Below the pieces are notes generated by a model. That model was not told the DNA's origin. It searched no databases and was given only the letters and a program-made list of their open reading frames with translations. The position numbers and the translations under genes are program-made. From Cotesia glomerata (lineage: Eukaryota > Arthropoda > Insecta > Hymenoptera > Braconidae): 64,000 bases of DNA. The stretch is from positions 6,550,001 to 6,614,000 of the forward strand of contig NC_058161.1 in NCBI RefSeq assembly GCF_020080835.1, given 5' to 3'. Shown here piece by piece: positions 51,201 to 63,454 of this stretch; the first letter of the stretch is position 1; every line of letters starts with the position of its first letter.

Positions 51201-52353
51201 ATTTAAAACCTAAGGTCTCTTGACACTATAATCAAATCCCTCGGTGAGTAAGATTGATGCCTTTCTTTATACAATCTTTACGTTATGTGATGGTTTCGAT
51301 ATGATTTAAGCGCCCTGAGCAATATTACATTTTTCATGCTAGAATTATTTCTCTTTCGGGTTCAATGGGAAATTTAGAAGTGCAGTATTTTTTTCAAATG
51401 TTGCGTCAAATTAAAAAAAAATTCACTTTTGACATTCTTGTTGTATTTTAAACGAAATTGTTATTGAAATGTTTTTTTTATATGAGAAAATTAATCATAT
51501 CAACTCATCGAGTCAGGATAAAAGGTTAATAACAAACGCATCGTTCGCTTTTAATTACAAAATTCTGTTATGATTTTCAAAGGAATTTTTCATCTATATT
51601 GTGTAGTTTTAATAAAATCCCTATAGATTCACCCGTAGAAAAATTTTTCTTTCGGCTTTGAAATAATATTTTTTTATGTAGACGTTTATTTATCACTAAA
51701 TTAAAGACTTTTTTGACATCAATTGAAGGGGAATTTTTTTCTGAATAGATATTCGTTCTTCTTTTTCACCCGGTAAAAATAAAATAAATAAAAGGGACTT
51801 TAAGCCAGTTGCCAGAATAATTAAAAAGGACATTCTTCGCTTTGCCAATATAATCTTTCTCGAATTCCCTAAAAGCATACCTTAAAATCGTGATAAAGTT
51901 TATTTTTGTAGTGAAAACGTTTTTATTTTTGTTTAGTGAAAGGTATTTGATTTTCAGTAAGAAAGAAAAGAATATCCGTCAAAATATTTATTTACGTTCT
52001 TGAAGATTATTATTTTTTTAAACATCAATTGATGAGAACCTAAATAAAGGCTAAGTAAAGGAAGAAATAAATAAGAAAGGTCCTTTCGTTTCGACAGCCT
52101 TTCTTCAATTACACTCATCTCTGAAGTACATTTTTTCTTCCCTTTCACACCGTGTGTTTTTATTATTATTTTATCTTTTTTTTTTTCTTGAGTATATTGC
52201 CTTATAATTGTTTCCTCTTGTCTCGTACTTTCTTTATGAGGATATGAAGAAATTCGTGTGTATTCACGGAAAAACAGTGTCTTTACCAGTTGGCTTTTAC
52301 ATTCTCTATCTTTTCTTTTTTTTCTTCACCAACTAAAAAAAAAAAAATTAGAA
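48207..52353. other. gene-free AT-rich tract
   Basis: About 4.1 kb without any convincing exon, RNA gene or structured repeat on either strand. If the 48158-48206 exon is real, this is part of its intron. Slightly more balanced composition around 50900-51020 and 51230-51380 did not yield a coding frame. Confidence 0.5.
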
Positions 52354-53286
<933 letters not shown>

Positions 53287-53735
53287 AAAAATAAAATCCT
53301 CACTGCGTGCCACAAACTTACTTATCTCACGCAACCACCGTTCTTTATCTTTCTACTACATTAAAAAAAATCGTAAATAATAATCACGTTATACTTATGA
53401 TGTAACGACATATTTTCAACATCCTCGACTAAGGCGAATTTATTAACACAAGGGGACCGTATAATCTGTGCTAGCGCGTTACTTTCGCCCAATATATACT
53501 TAATATAAAAGAAAACTCTATTTTGTACGGATATAATATTCTCTCTCTGATTTCGACTTGAGATTTTGCTTTGCAAAATAAATAACTTAAAATTTTTTAC
53601 TTACTTCTATATTAATCACCACGAGAAATAATATTATTCAATATATGCTACTCAGTCGATTGATTTTTGAAGCTCGAATCCATCCATATTACCGTTATAA
53701 TGATTTTCGTTAAAGTGTACTTTACTTTCTTAACT

Positions 53736-53805
53736 ATTGACATTTATAAAGATATAAGCTCATCCCGATATTACAATCATAACGAGCTTTCATTTGAGTA
53801 CCCAC
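53736..53805 (-). repeat. GTGGGTACTCAAATGA-type repeat unit, unit 1
   Basis: A ~70-bp unit in minus orientation (ending CATTTGAGTACCCAC) homologous to units at 54900, 55000 and 55114. It abuts the foldback element at 53860. Confidence 0.7.
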
Positions 53806-53859
53806 TTGCATTTTTGATATATTTTTCATATATACATATATATAATATATATAAATATA

Positions 53860-54234
53860 TCCCACAAAAAACAGTTTCACTGTAAACCGCCGCGCCAAGT
53901 ACAAAAAATTTTTTAGATTAAAAAAACATTAAAGACAGTAAATATTAAGGAAAAAAATTTAATGTATTTGGTGAGCATCATTCGAATACTTTCATTATCC
54001 ACAGTTTTTAAAATTGATACTTGTAGTGTGAATTGTATAGCACACCAAGTACACTAAATTTTTTTCCTTAGTATTTACTGTCTTTAATGTTTTTTTAATC
54101 TAAAAAATTTTTTGTACTTCGTTTTTTTTTTTCGATTCAATAGTTTTTTGTAAAAATTGAATTATTATAGTTTGTAACAATAGTTGTACGTGTACTTGGC
54201 GCGGCGGTTTACAGTGAAACTGTTTTTTGTGGGA
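53860..54234. mobile_element. foldback element with ~43-bp TIRs (TCCCACAAAAAACAG...)
   Basis: Starts TCCCACAAAAAACAGTTTCA and ends with its inverse TGTTTTTTGTGGGA; the two arms share about 43 bp including the GC-rich GTAAACCGCCGCGCCAAGTAC. A second, inner inverted repeat (53902-53973 against 54041-54120) continues the pairing, so the whole element can fold into one long hairpin. The right arm is interrupted between two GTACTT copies by about 72 bp (54121-54190). Both ends sit in (AT)n sequence, consistent with a TA target as for Tc1/mariner-like MITEs; that class is inference. Non-coding. Confidence 0.75.
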
Positions 54235-54852
54235 TATATCTTTTTTTTGTAAAGAGTATATTAAGTGACATAATCAAATATTTTATAAATATTTTAAAAT
54301 TCCAAATATGTACTTCTCAAGTAATTCAGCTGATTCTTTATGCATGAATTTTTGTAATAATTTAATTACAAACAAAATTACTACGATACTTTAAATGACG
54401 AGCGTGACTAACCAATGTGACATCTAAAATATAGCGGTAATGATTTTGTGGCTCCACCTACTGTCATATATTGAAATGTTAAACTAAAGACCAACTACTT
54501 ATATCGGCGCTAAGTTCAGTACTTAGTATATTAACTACTTAGATGGTAGAATAACAGGGTTAAGTGGTGCCAACTTGGAAATGAGAAAATTCGCCCTAAA
54601 TTTGTAAAATCTCTTGTAGAATCGAAAACAGGCGCAAGCAAAAGTTTTCAAACTGGCGATATATTAAATAATTGTTAAGATCCAATAATTTTTTGTAATA
54701 TATGCATAATTGGTAAAAAGAAACTTATTAACAATGATGTCAAGTGTTAGTGTCTTAGCAATAATAAAAAAATATAGAGCTAAATATGTGAGGAGGTTAT
54801 GTTGACATATGATGAGAGAATAGAGAACGTTGTCTCACGCCATATATTGGAC

Positions 54853-54890
54853 GTGTACTTGGCGCGAGACACTATCGTGTCTCCGGATAA
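54853..54890. repeat. short palindromic relic with GTACTTGGCGCG core
   Basis: GTGTACTTGGCGCGAGACAC repeats the GTGTACTTGGCGCG found in the right arm of the foldback at 54188-54204, followed by the perfect palindrome-like AGACACTATCGTGTCT. It suggests a broken relative of the 53860 element or a shared terminal sequence. Confidence 0.4.
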
Positions 54891-54899
54891 AAAATTCAT

Positions 54900-55071
54900 G
54901 TGGGTACTCAAATGAAAGGTCTCGATGAGTGTAACATCAGGATGAGCTTATATCTTTAAAAATGTCAATAGTTCACAAGATACAAGGTCATTTCTTAATT
55001 ATTGATATTTTTAAAGATGTAAGCTCATCCCGATGTTACACTCATCAAGAGCTCTCATTTGAGTACCCACA
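54900..55071. repeat. long perfect-ended hairpin made of two inverted GTGGGTACTC units
   Basis: Left arm GTGGGTACTCAAATGAAAGG... (54900-54970) and right arm ending CTCATTTGAGTACCCAC (55000-55070) pair over about 70 bp with few mismatches around a ~29-base loop. Same unit as 53736 and 55114. Likely a foldback transposon remnant; non-coding. Confidence 0.75.
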
Positions 55072-55113
55072 TGCCTTTATATATATATATATATATATAT
55101 ATGAAAAATCGAT

Positions 55114-55181
55114 GTGGGTACTCAAATGAAAGGTCTCGATGAGTATAATGTCGGAGTGAGCTTATACCTGTAAAAATGTCA
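55114..55181 (+). repeat. GTGGGTACTCAAATGA-type repeat unit, unit 4
   Basis: A plus-oriented copy separated from the 54900-55071 hairpin by a short (TA)n (about 55079-55102). Identity to unit 2 is high over GTGGGTACTCAAATGAAAGG and drops afterwards. Confidence 0.65.
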
Positions 55182-55879
55182 GAATTCACAAGATGTAAGG
55201 TCATTCATTAATTATGAATCTAGAGATAGAGTATTTTCTCTTAATGATATTCTCTTAATAATATAGATGATAGGATTACAATTAATTCAATTATAATGGA
55301 ACCATCAAATGATGTTTCATAATTTTATCTTGTGCAAAAATATTAATAATTGATAATAATAAGACTTTTTTAGTAACCCAAATCTTGGATGATTGCTATT
55401 TTGATAATCATAGTCAATCATTCAAAATAATCAATAACAGCTCTAATATTTGGAAATTTTTATCATATATGGATTTAAACGATTGTGTTATTATTTGTTT
55501 TAATATTTTAAAGGAAAAAATAATCATCACTAAAATATGGATGCAAATAAAGAATTAAATTAAATTAAATAAATTTATATTATTTTTTCTTTCAGAATTT
55601 TCACAATCTGAGGTGGTTACAGTTACCATCTTCGATTATAGCAGTTATAATTTTTAATAATTACAATTATCATTTTCGATAGTAATCGTTACCATTATTA
55701 ATAGTAACTAGTACAATTGTCAATGATGACACCTATTATTTTGTGACTAATAAATTTAATACCATTTCAGATAGTAGGAGTTAATATTTTCGTATAGTAA
55801 ATACTATTATTAATTTTTCTCCGTGTAGTATTTATTCCTATCAAATTAAACCAAAAAACTTCACAATAACTAGATGTTT

Positions 55880-56115
55880 GTTTTTGTCAAGTTTCAACCT
55901 TAGGGGCTGGTCGTAAGGGTAGTTTCGGGGAAGGTATTTTATTTGTTGATTTTTGTCATTATGTGGGACAGTTATCTAATGTAAAAAATTATTGGCTTCA
56001 AACGAAGCTTTTAAGATCGTTTTTTGTAACTTTTTTTGTCAATTTTGGGTCTTAAGAGCGGTCGTAAGTGTAGTTTTGCTGTTTGGATAGGCTATTTAAT
56101 TTTTTTTAGAAATAG
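55880..56115 (+). repeat. diverged tandem duplication (period about 140 bp)
   Basis: Two successive segments share TTTTTGTCAA-TTT, then CTTA-G-GC-GGTCGTAAG-GTAGTTT (55890-55940 and 56035-56075), followed by a related GG-TAT/CTATTT-ATTT tail. No coding potential seen. Confidence 0.5.
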
Positions 56116-56637
56116 TCATTACTGTTTGAAGCTATAATAGAGAAAAATTTCACGTTTTTTTCATTTCATTCTTGAATACTGTTGGGAAACTTCAGGTAAA
56201 TTTAATGTTATAGATAATTATTTAATCTCTAGAAAATCGGTATTATATTTGAAAATAAGATTTCTCATAATCTTATTATAAAAAAACAAATTAGTAATAA
56301 GTTACCAACAATTATTAATTATTGCGTGATATTATATTATAGAGAAGAGTTTTGAATGAATAATTGAAGTAAAATACCAAAAAAAAAAAAACTAATTTTA
56401 TTTACAAGCTTCATAGTGTATTTTAAAACTAAAAAAAATTTTAATTGTAGTTAAGAAGTAAGAAATAAGAATTCTAAGTTGCTTTACTTATCGCTTCGTT
56501 TTGGAATGTTAATGATTTTTCATTTGAAGACGCACATTCTGTGCAGAGCTTATGAACCCTCTATCCTCCCCGTATTGATAAAATCATGTAGAAATTTTTG
56601 AAACTCCCCCTCCCTCTGAAGACCTTTACGTATATAG

Positions 56638-56936
56638 TGAACGGTAATCGGAAAAAATAGACCGGAAAAAATTTTAAAGTTATAAAAAATGCATATTATT
56701 TCATTAAAATTATTATAAAATAAAAATTATAATATCCACCCCCAAAATTTTCCTGAAAAACAAGTACCCCCAGATCGCTCCATTTTTTGTTACAAAAAAA
56801 AATATTGTGATTATTATTATTATTATTATTATCTTAATTTTTATTTTACAATAATTTTAATTAAATAATATGAATTTTTCATAACTTCAAAATTTTTTTC
56901 CGGGTCTATTTTTTCAGGGATTTATAATGAACGGTA
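56638..56936. mobile_element. foldback element with GACC/GGTC arms and flanking direct repeat
   Basis: The left arm GGAAAAAATAGACCGGAAAA (from 56650) is the inverse of the right arm ending TTTTCCGGGTCTATTTTTTC (to 56916), with pairing continuing inward for about 50 bp. The whole is flanked by the direct repeat TGAACGGTA (56638-56646 and 56928-56936), compatible with a 9-bp or slightly longer target-site duplication. A C-rich stretch (CCACCCCCAAAATTTTCC, 56735) and (ATT)n occupy the centre. Non-coding. Confidence 0.6.
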
Positions 56937-57385
56937 CCCTATCTCATAAGTAAACGGTGATAATTAAAAATTTCTACAATTTGATATTGTCTATAAGTAT
57001 AATTTATTTGGTACATAAAATTTTACATTGATATTTATAAATAAATTGATGTAATAGATTTAATTTAAATTAAGTAAAATAATATTACAGCTAGTGATTT
57101 AGCTAAGGGTTATAATTGCTGGGGTTAATAAAATTGAGGCTTGTGAAACCCAAACAACAACTATGATCTCATAGTGTCGGTTTTATATTTACTTCCCTTA
57201 ATCAAAGTAATTACCATTAATTATTACTCAATTATAATTACGTGCTATGATATATTTCAACTCAATTTATATACTATTGATTATTTATAATTACTCATAT
57301 TTATACAATACTTTAAATTATTTATTAGTTTATTAGATTCAATATACATTTTCATATCATGATTAACATTTTCTTATGTGTACCA

Positions 57386-57386
<1 letters not shown>

Positions 57387-57469
<83 letters not shown>
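57387..57469. repeat. (TA)n microsatellite
   Basis: About 41 TA units ending directly at AGGGTGAGCC, the start of the next non-coding repeat-like block. Confidence 0.95.
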
Positions 57470-57472
<3 letters not shown>

Positions 57473-58112
57473 GGTGAGCCAAAAAAACTAACCTATCGAA
57501 TTTATGGGTTAAAATGAACCTATATATCGAAAAAAAAATTTCCCTGCAAGCAGGATTTTTAGCTCAATTTTGAAAGGTGTCGGTGAGCATTCAAAGTTTC
57601 CCATTTAAATAACACGTAAAAAAATCTTTTTTCATTAAAAATGATACAACTTTTGAACCGCTTGAGATAAAAATTTTTTGATGGTGGATTCTTGAAGGGC
57701 ATTAAATTTCCTACAAAATCATGCCTGGTTCCATTTTTTAAAGTCAAAAATTCATATATTTACTGGTTATGAAAATTGAGCAAAAAATCAAAATAAGCAA
57801 TTTTAGGCATTCATTGTTAGAAATTTTTATATTTGAGGAAATAAATTACTTTGAAACGAGATAAGCAGGGGGGGTGTACAAGTATTATTTGTGTAAAAGC
57901 GTGGTTTAAACTCCTTGTTCGATAAGTGCTCCAGCTCAAGACTTAGATTTCTTAAAAAAATTAATTAATTATAAAAATATTAATAGAAAAATTTCGAATG
58001 CTACTGTATCAACATTTTTTCGACATTTATGGTATCTGACAGAAAAACTTGCTGCTATGTCATTTTTCGAGTTTAGTATTAGTTGAGAAGTTAAAAAAAA
58101 AATGATTAAAAC
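57470..58112. other. unclassified repeat-like block starting AGGGTGAGCC
   Basis: Non-coding sequence with phrases (AGGGTGAGCCAAAAAAACTA, TTTTGAACCGCTTGAGATAA) resembling the body style of the CA-tract repeats. It lies between the (TA)n and repeat copy B. It begins abruptly at the microsatellite, suggesting an inserted element edge. No inverted ends or ORF were identified. Confidence 0.35.
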
Positions 58113-58791
58113 GGTGGTTCACCCTAAAGGCCATCCCTGCAACTTCCCGCTAATTCCATACCTGGGCGCTTAAAATTGTACTTATGACGTTATTGAGATT
58201 TTTGAGTTCAAAATATAATTTATGTGATATTTTTAGCTCGCTGAGCTCAAAGAGATAGTATTTCTATGCATTTGGGCTCTTCGAGCTCAAAAGTCTGATA
58301 GAAGTTTCATAGAACACTACTTTTGGAATTTTTAAACCGCTATAACTTTTGAATGGATCAACCGATTTTCACGCAGTTGACGGCATTCGACGCAGTTTTA
58401 TCAGCCTCATAAAGAATTTTCAGGTTTCAATTGATCGAACCACAAATTTCGGAGTAATTTCGAAAAAACACTTTTTTCGGTTTTCTTTCGTTCACGATAT
58501 CTCTCGAACGAATTAACCGATTTTGACCAGCTTAGTGGCGATCGACGTGGTTTTTTATTGTCTAGAGCTGATGAGTTTTTGAAATCGATCGGTGAAGCTG
58601 TTTAAAAGTTATCCAAAAAAAACCAGATTTGGAAAAATTTTTTTTCTTAGTTTTTTTAAGATTTCTCAAAATCTACTGATCCGAATCGGTCCAAATTATA
58701 CTCAAAATCTAAGTTTGGCCAAGCCCTTTCTAATGGCACCAACCTCGATAAAATCGGATGAGCCGTTCAAAAGTTATAAGCGGTTCACATA

Positions 58792-58846
<55 letters not shown>
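58113..58846 (+). repeat. ~0.9-kb repeat, copy B, left part, split by the LINE
   Basis: Collinear with copy A from TTCACCCTAAAGGCCATCCC through AACTTCCCGCTAA (58141) to the (CA)n tract (58796-58846). Several point differences from copy A are visible, for example AATTAACCGAT for AATCAACCGAT. The continuation of the repeat is found only after the LINE, at 63694. Confidence 0.8.
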
Positions 58847-58848
<2 letters not shown>

Positions 58849-59376
58849 GCGGCAGAGGAGAAACTGCTACCAGGCGCGTCTCCCCATAGTGGATGGGAGA
58901 ACGCTTGCTGTCCTTGGATGACACTAGGTCTCTTAGTTGATGAGGTACAGAGGGTAGAAGCCAAATAAAATACGCTCCCGTGGACAAAGTTCCTCTTTAA
59001 TGGGTTGGTCACACTAACTGACCTAGCAAGACGATCGTTCCCTGCTGTAACTCACTGGGAGTGTCCGGAACCCGTGTCGATTATTTCTGACGATGCAGGC
59101 TACGGCTGATGTGAGCTTGCTCTGCCGAGGTGTAAGTTGCAGTAGCGGATCAGGAGCCAGCCACTTCGGGCCTTGATCAGGAAGTACGCAGTGAGTGTTA
59201 GAGATCGGAATCTTCACCGCCCCGAGCGAGTCTAGTCCGTCCGTGTATTCCGGGACTGGCTAAGTGTCGGCTAGGCCTCAGGGAACTGGGGTAGGAGTAC
59301 TATCTCCGAGGGTACACCCGTTCCTAGTTATGACAACCCGCTCCACTCCGTACGATGCGCTGGTAAATCAAAAAGT

Positions 59377-60558
59377 ATGAGTAATTTACAGGAAACAAAC
59401 AAGAGTGGAAATAGGCTTCATGCCCAATAAGCAGCGATTGAAGCAAGCGCTGAAATGAAAAAAACGCAAGCGCTGGAGCGCCTTGAAAAGCTGACCATTG
59501 AGCTGCAAGAGTTTGTCCAAACTAAGGTCAATATCCACAAGGAGATAATGACCAAGACAACCGGTGTAGTCAATGCTCTTGGAAGATTCAAGAAACTGGA
59601 CGAGGAATGGCAGTCATCACGATGACCTATTCAAACTGAAGTTGAGACGGAAGAAGCAATGGACACTGGAGCCGACGGTGACGGCGAATCTGCTGCTGAG
59701 GACAAGGGTGAAACTGACACAAGGCCTGGAAAGAGAAAGGACCGAAATTCGCCAGAGCCAACCGACAAAGTCACAAAGAAGAAGGACTTGAAAAAAAGCC
59801 CTCTCCAACGACTGGCAGGGCAGGGCGACGAACCTAAGAAGGCGACTGATTGGGAAAAAGTACAGTCTAAGAAGGAGAAGAAGCTAGCTAGAGAGCAACT
59901 CTCAAAGCAGCCGCCGAAGGAGCCCTGGCCAGAGCCTAAGCAGAAAAAACCACGCAAATAGAACAAGACCAGAAGTGACGACTTGTTGATTACGACTTCG
60001 AGGAAGGGCACTGACAAAAGCCAAGCCCTCCAAAAGACGATCGCAGACATCCTTAAGGAGGAGGCCAAAGTTATCTGCAAAGGACCACAGGAGACCATCA
60101 AGATCCGAGATGTCGATGACGACACGACGAAAGAGCATATTCATACCGCTCTAAAGAGGGAAGCTGGAGAAAGTTGTAAAATCCCACTACAGGCAATCAA
60201 AATCCGTAAAGCCTTTAGGGGTACGCAGACAGCCACAGTGTTACTACCAGCAGCTGCAGCACAAAAGTTACTGGAGGGAAACTGCAAAATAAGGATCGGC
60301 TGGGTCAATTGCCGAATGAGAGCAACGAAGAGACCCATACAATGCTTCAAATGCTGGCACTTTGGGCACTTCGGATCTCAGTGCAAAAGCGAAGTCGACA
60401 AAAGCGAAGGACACAAAATTGCTGATTGTAAAAATCCAGCTAAATGTGCACTGTGTGTTGAGCAGCACGGCGTAGAAAAGGCGGCTCACCATGCAGGCAC
60501 GAACAGATGCCCCGACTTCCAAGAAGCGCTCCAGAAGATAACGAAGCCAAGAACATGA
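59377..60558 (+). pseudogene. ORF1 (gag-like) of the R1-clade element, with stops
   Basis: A single reading frame runs from ATG 59377 to TGA 60558 with three internal stops (TAA near 59428, TGA near 59623, TAG 59959). The N-terminal part is a predicted coiled coil (ALERLEKLTIELQEFVQTK), then a charged Lys/Glu/Pro-rich region, then an RNA-binding part with CCHC-like knuckles: CFKCWHFGHFGSQC (about 60342-60383), then CKNPAKCALCVEQHG and a further His/Cys pair (HHAGTNRC). Between the second and third stops lie most of the charged sequence. ORF1 proteins of this type bind element RNA in the RNP. The stop codon overlaps the ORF2 start as ATGA. Confidence 0.82.
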
Positions 60559-63454
60559 AGATATTGCAGGTCAACCTCAATCATTGTGAGGCTGCGCATG
60601 ACTTGCTTATGCAAACTGTGCGCGAATTAGAAGCAGACGTAGCACTTATAAATGAGCCTTATAGACACCTGAGTAACCAATCCTGGGAAACCGATAGCAC
60701 TAACAAAGCCGTCATCTGGTCCTGCGGTAAATGTCCTTTTCAGAGAACAGTCAACAATAAAGAAGCCGGCTTCGTAGCGGCATGGGTAGATGGCCTCCGC
60801 TTCTACAGTTGCTATGCACCACCTAGTCTCTCTAATGAACAGTTTGAAGACTTCCTTGATCGGCTAACTGAGGACGCAAGAAAACACTTTCCCGTGGCAA
60901 TAGCTGGTGACTTCAATTCCTGGGCAGCAGACTGGGGCAGCAAGTTCACTAATACACGTGGAAAAGCACTTCTCGAGGCAATGGCCATACTGGACGTGAT
61001 CCTTCTTAACACCGGTGACCCGTCAACGTATACTAAGGGAGAGGCAAACTCAATTGTCGACCTTACATTTGTCAGCAGTTGCTTAGCTCGAAGAGGTTTT
61101 TCTTGGAAAGTATTGAACATCTACACAGCCAGTGACCATAGTGCGATGCTATGGGAAATATCAATTGGCCAGAATCTAACAAGAGTCAACAGGAACGCCA
61201 GCGCGGTTGGGTGGACAGTTAAATCTCTCGACCTCACTGCTTTAGTAGTAGCCCTAGAGTGCGTGGCATACACGGGAGTAGCACTGTGCTTCTTATATAA
61301 GCAGGTTGCTAACTTCACAATAGTAACAATAAAGTTTCAATTCTAAAAATATTATAATTTTTTTTTTTTTGCGATCCGATCATCGTAGAAACTGTTGAAG
61401 AGAAGACCAAGGACCTAATGAGAAGAGTCACCCAGGCTTACGACGCCAGTATGTCTCGGAAACGTGGCATGAATTCAAGACCTTCGGTGCACTGGTGGAA
61501 CGATCACATTAGCATTCGACGTTCAGAGTGTCTTAAAAAAAGAAGAAAGTCTCAGCGTGGCTACAGACGACCTAACTCCGCAGAGCTGTTGGCAGAGTAT
61601 AAAAAGGCCCATCGAGAACTAAACAGAGCCATTAAAGAAAGCAAAAGACGCTGCTGGAAGGAACTGGTCGCAGAAGTAGAGAAAGATCCATGGGGCAGAC
61701 CGTATAAGGTGGTTATGAACCACCTGAAATGCCAGCCAATGCCATTACCTACGTGTCCACAGCTCCTAGAGAAGATTGTTACTGCGCTGTTTCCCCAACA
61801 GCCGGTATTCACCTACAAGTTGGAGCAGCTCAACCCTGAAGACATCCCAACTATCACGTTGGACGAGTTGATAGAGGCAGGCAATCGAGTAGGGAATAAT
61901 AAGGCGCCGGGATTGGACGGAATCCCTAATATTGCCCTGAAATCAATCCTTAGGGCAGCACCGGCATTATTCCTGGACGTTTACGATACATGCCTGAAGG
62001 AAGGGACTTTTCCCCAGAAGTGGAAACAGCAACGGCTAGTGCTACTTCCGAAGGGGAAAAAGCCGCCGGAAGAACCTTCATCCTACCGACCACTCTGCAT
62101 GTTAGACACGGCCGGCAAGATATTCGAGCGCATAATTCATCAGAGAACAGAGGCTGTAGTCGATCCACTCCTGGCAGAGAACCAGTTTGGTTTCCGAAAA
62201 GGACGGTCAACTCTGGATGCGATCAAATTGGTTGTTGATACAACCAAGGATGCAATCCCCGGAACGAGATGGAAGGGTGGAAAGAAGAAATACTGCTTGG
62301 TGGCTACTTTGGACATCAAGAATGCCTTCAACTCCGCTAACTGGGACTGCGTTATGCGGGCTCTAGAAGAAAAAAACGTACCAGGATACCTTCACAGAAT
62401 GGTAGCGAGCTACTTCACGAATAGGGTTCTGAAATATGACACGAAGAACGGTACGGAAGAGTACGAAATCACCGGAGGAGTGCCACAGGGATCAGTTTTA
62501 GGTCCTCTGCTATGGAACATCATGTATGATGGCCTCCTGAAAATAGCATTGCCCACGGGAGTCAAACTTGTAGCATATGCGGATGACGTAGCTGTCGTGA
62601 TCGTCGCAAAGCACCTCGAAGAGATAGAAATGGCATTTGATATTAAATTCAGACGAGTCAATTTGTGGATGGACATGATGAACTTGCAACTAGCCAAGCA
62701 TAAAACCGAGGCAGTGCTCATCACTCGTAGAAAAACGGTAGAATCCATCAAGTTGAGAGTCGGAGAATAAGAAATAACATCACAACCATTTATCCGTTAT
62801 CTGGGAGTGATGCTGGATGCCCGACTCAACTTCAAGCAGCAGGTGGAACACGTCAGTGCCTTACGAGTAGCTAGTGCCTTCCGCACTATATCAGAAGAAG
62901 CAGTGTGCGTCATTGTCGGAACCCTACCTCTTAGAGTTCTAGCAGAGGAAAGACGAGCCTTTTACCAACGAAAAAGGTCAACTACACTGAGCCCTGAAGA
63001 ACTTAGAATTGAAGAACGGCAGAACAGCATATGCCGATGGGAACTACAATGGGATGCTGCAGAGAAGGGTAGGTGGACGCACCGCCTCATACTTCGGATC
63101 GCCATTTGGCTTAACCGGAATCACGGCGAGGTCAATTACTATCTTACGCAGATGTTGTCGGGACACGGGTGTTTTCGAGAGTATCTACACCGCTTTAAGC
63201 ACGATGACTCTTCGGAGTGCCCGTCCTGCCCAGGAGTTGCTGAAGATGCGGAGCACGTCTTCTTTGTATGTCCTCGTTTCGATCCACAGCGTAAAGAGTT
63301 GGAGAGGATCCTGAACCAGAGAATGCAACCAGATTCACTAGTGAAAGCAATGTTGTCATCAGAAGCTGCCTTGAACGCTACCATCACGTTTGCAACAGAA
63401 GACCTCAAAGACTTGCGTTCCACCGAAAGAAGAAGAGCAAATATCAGAAGATAG
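60555..63454 (+). pseudogene. ORF2 (endonuclease-reverse transcriptase) of the R1-clade element, disrupted
   Basis: Starts at ATG 60555 (MKILQVNLNHCEAAHDLL). The apurinic-like endonuclease (to about 61260) shows ALINEPY, YAPPS, AGDFNSWAADWGS, VDLTFVS and ASDHSAML, the catalytic motifs of R1-type enzymes. The frame is then broken by a 110-bp insertion (61264-61373). The RT resumes in the other frame with APGLDGIPN, VLLPKGK, YRPLCMLDTAGKIFE, FGFRKGRST, LVATLDIKNAFNSANW (motif A Asp), GGVPQGSVLGPLLWN and AYADDVAVV (motif C), all intact. A TAA at 62768 interrupts it, after which EITSQPFIRYLGVMLDARLN continues in frame. The C terminus carries CPSC...HVFFVC, the conserved zinc cluster. A segment appears deleted at about 62860. 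Without these lesions it would be an ordinary R1-type ORF2 of about 1,000 residues. Confidence 0.88.
61264..61373. repeat. 110-bp insertion inside LINE ORF2 with TGCG duplication
   Basis: The ORF2 codons ...VALE-C (TGCG at 61260-61263) resume as TGCGATCCGATC (61370-), reading DPIIVETVEEK. The intervening sequence is AT-rich, contains AATAAA near 61328 and ends in a run of about 12 T. Removing 110 bp restores a single frame, so it is a secondary insertion with a 4-bp TGCG duplication. It has no recognised identity. Confidence 0.75.

Noticed and set aside
59631..60125. 164-codon minus-strand frame opposite LINE ORF1
   Set aside because: Antisense of the Lys/Glu-rich ORF1; no independent signal.
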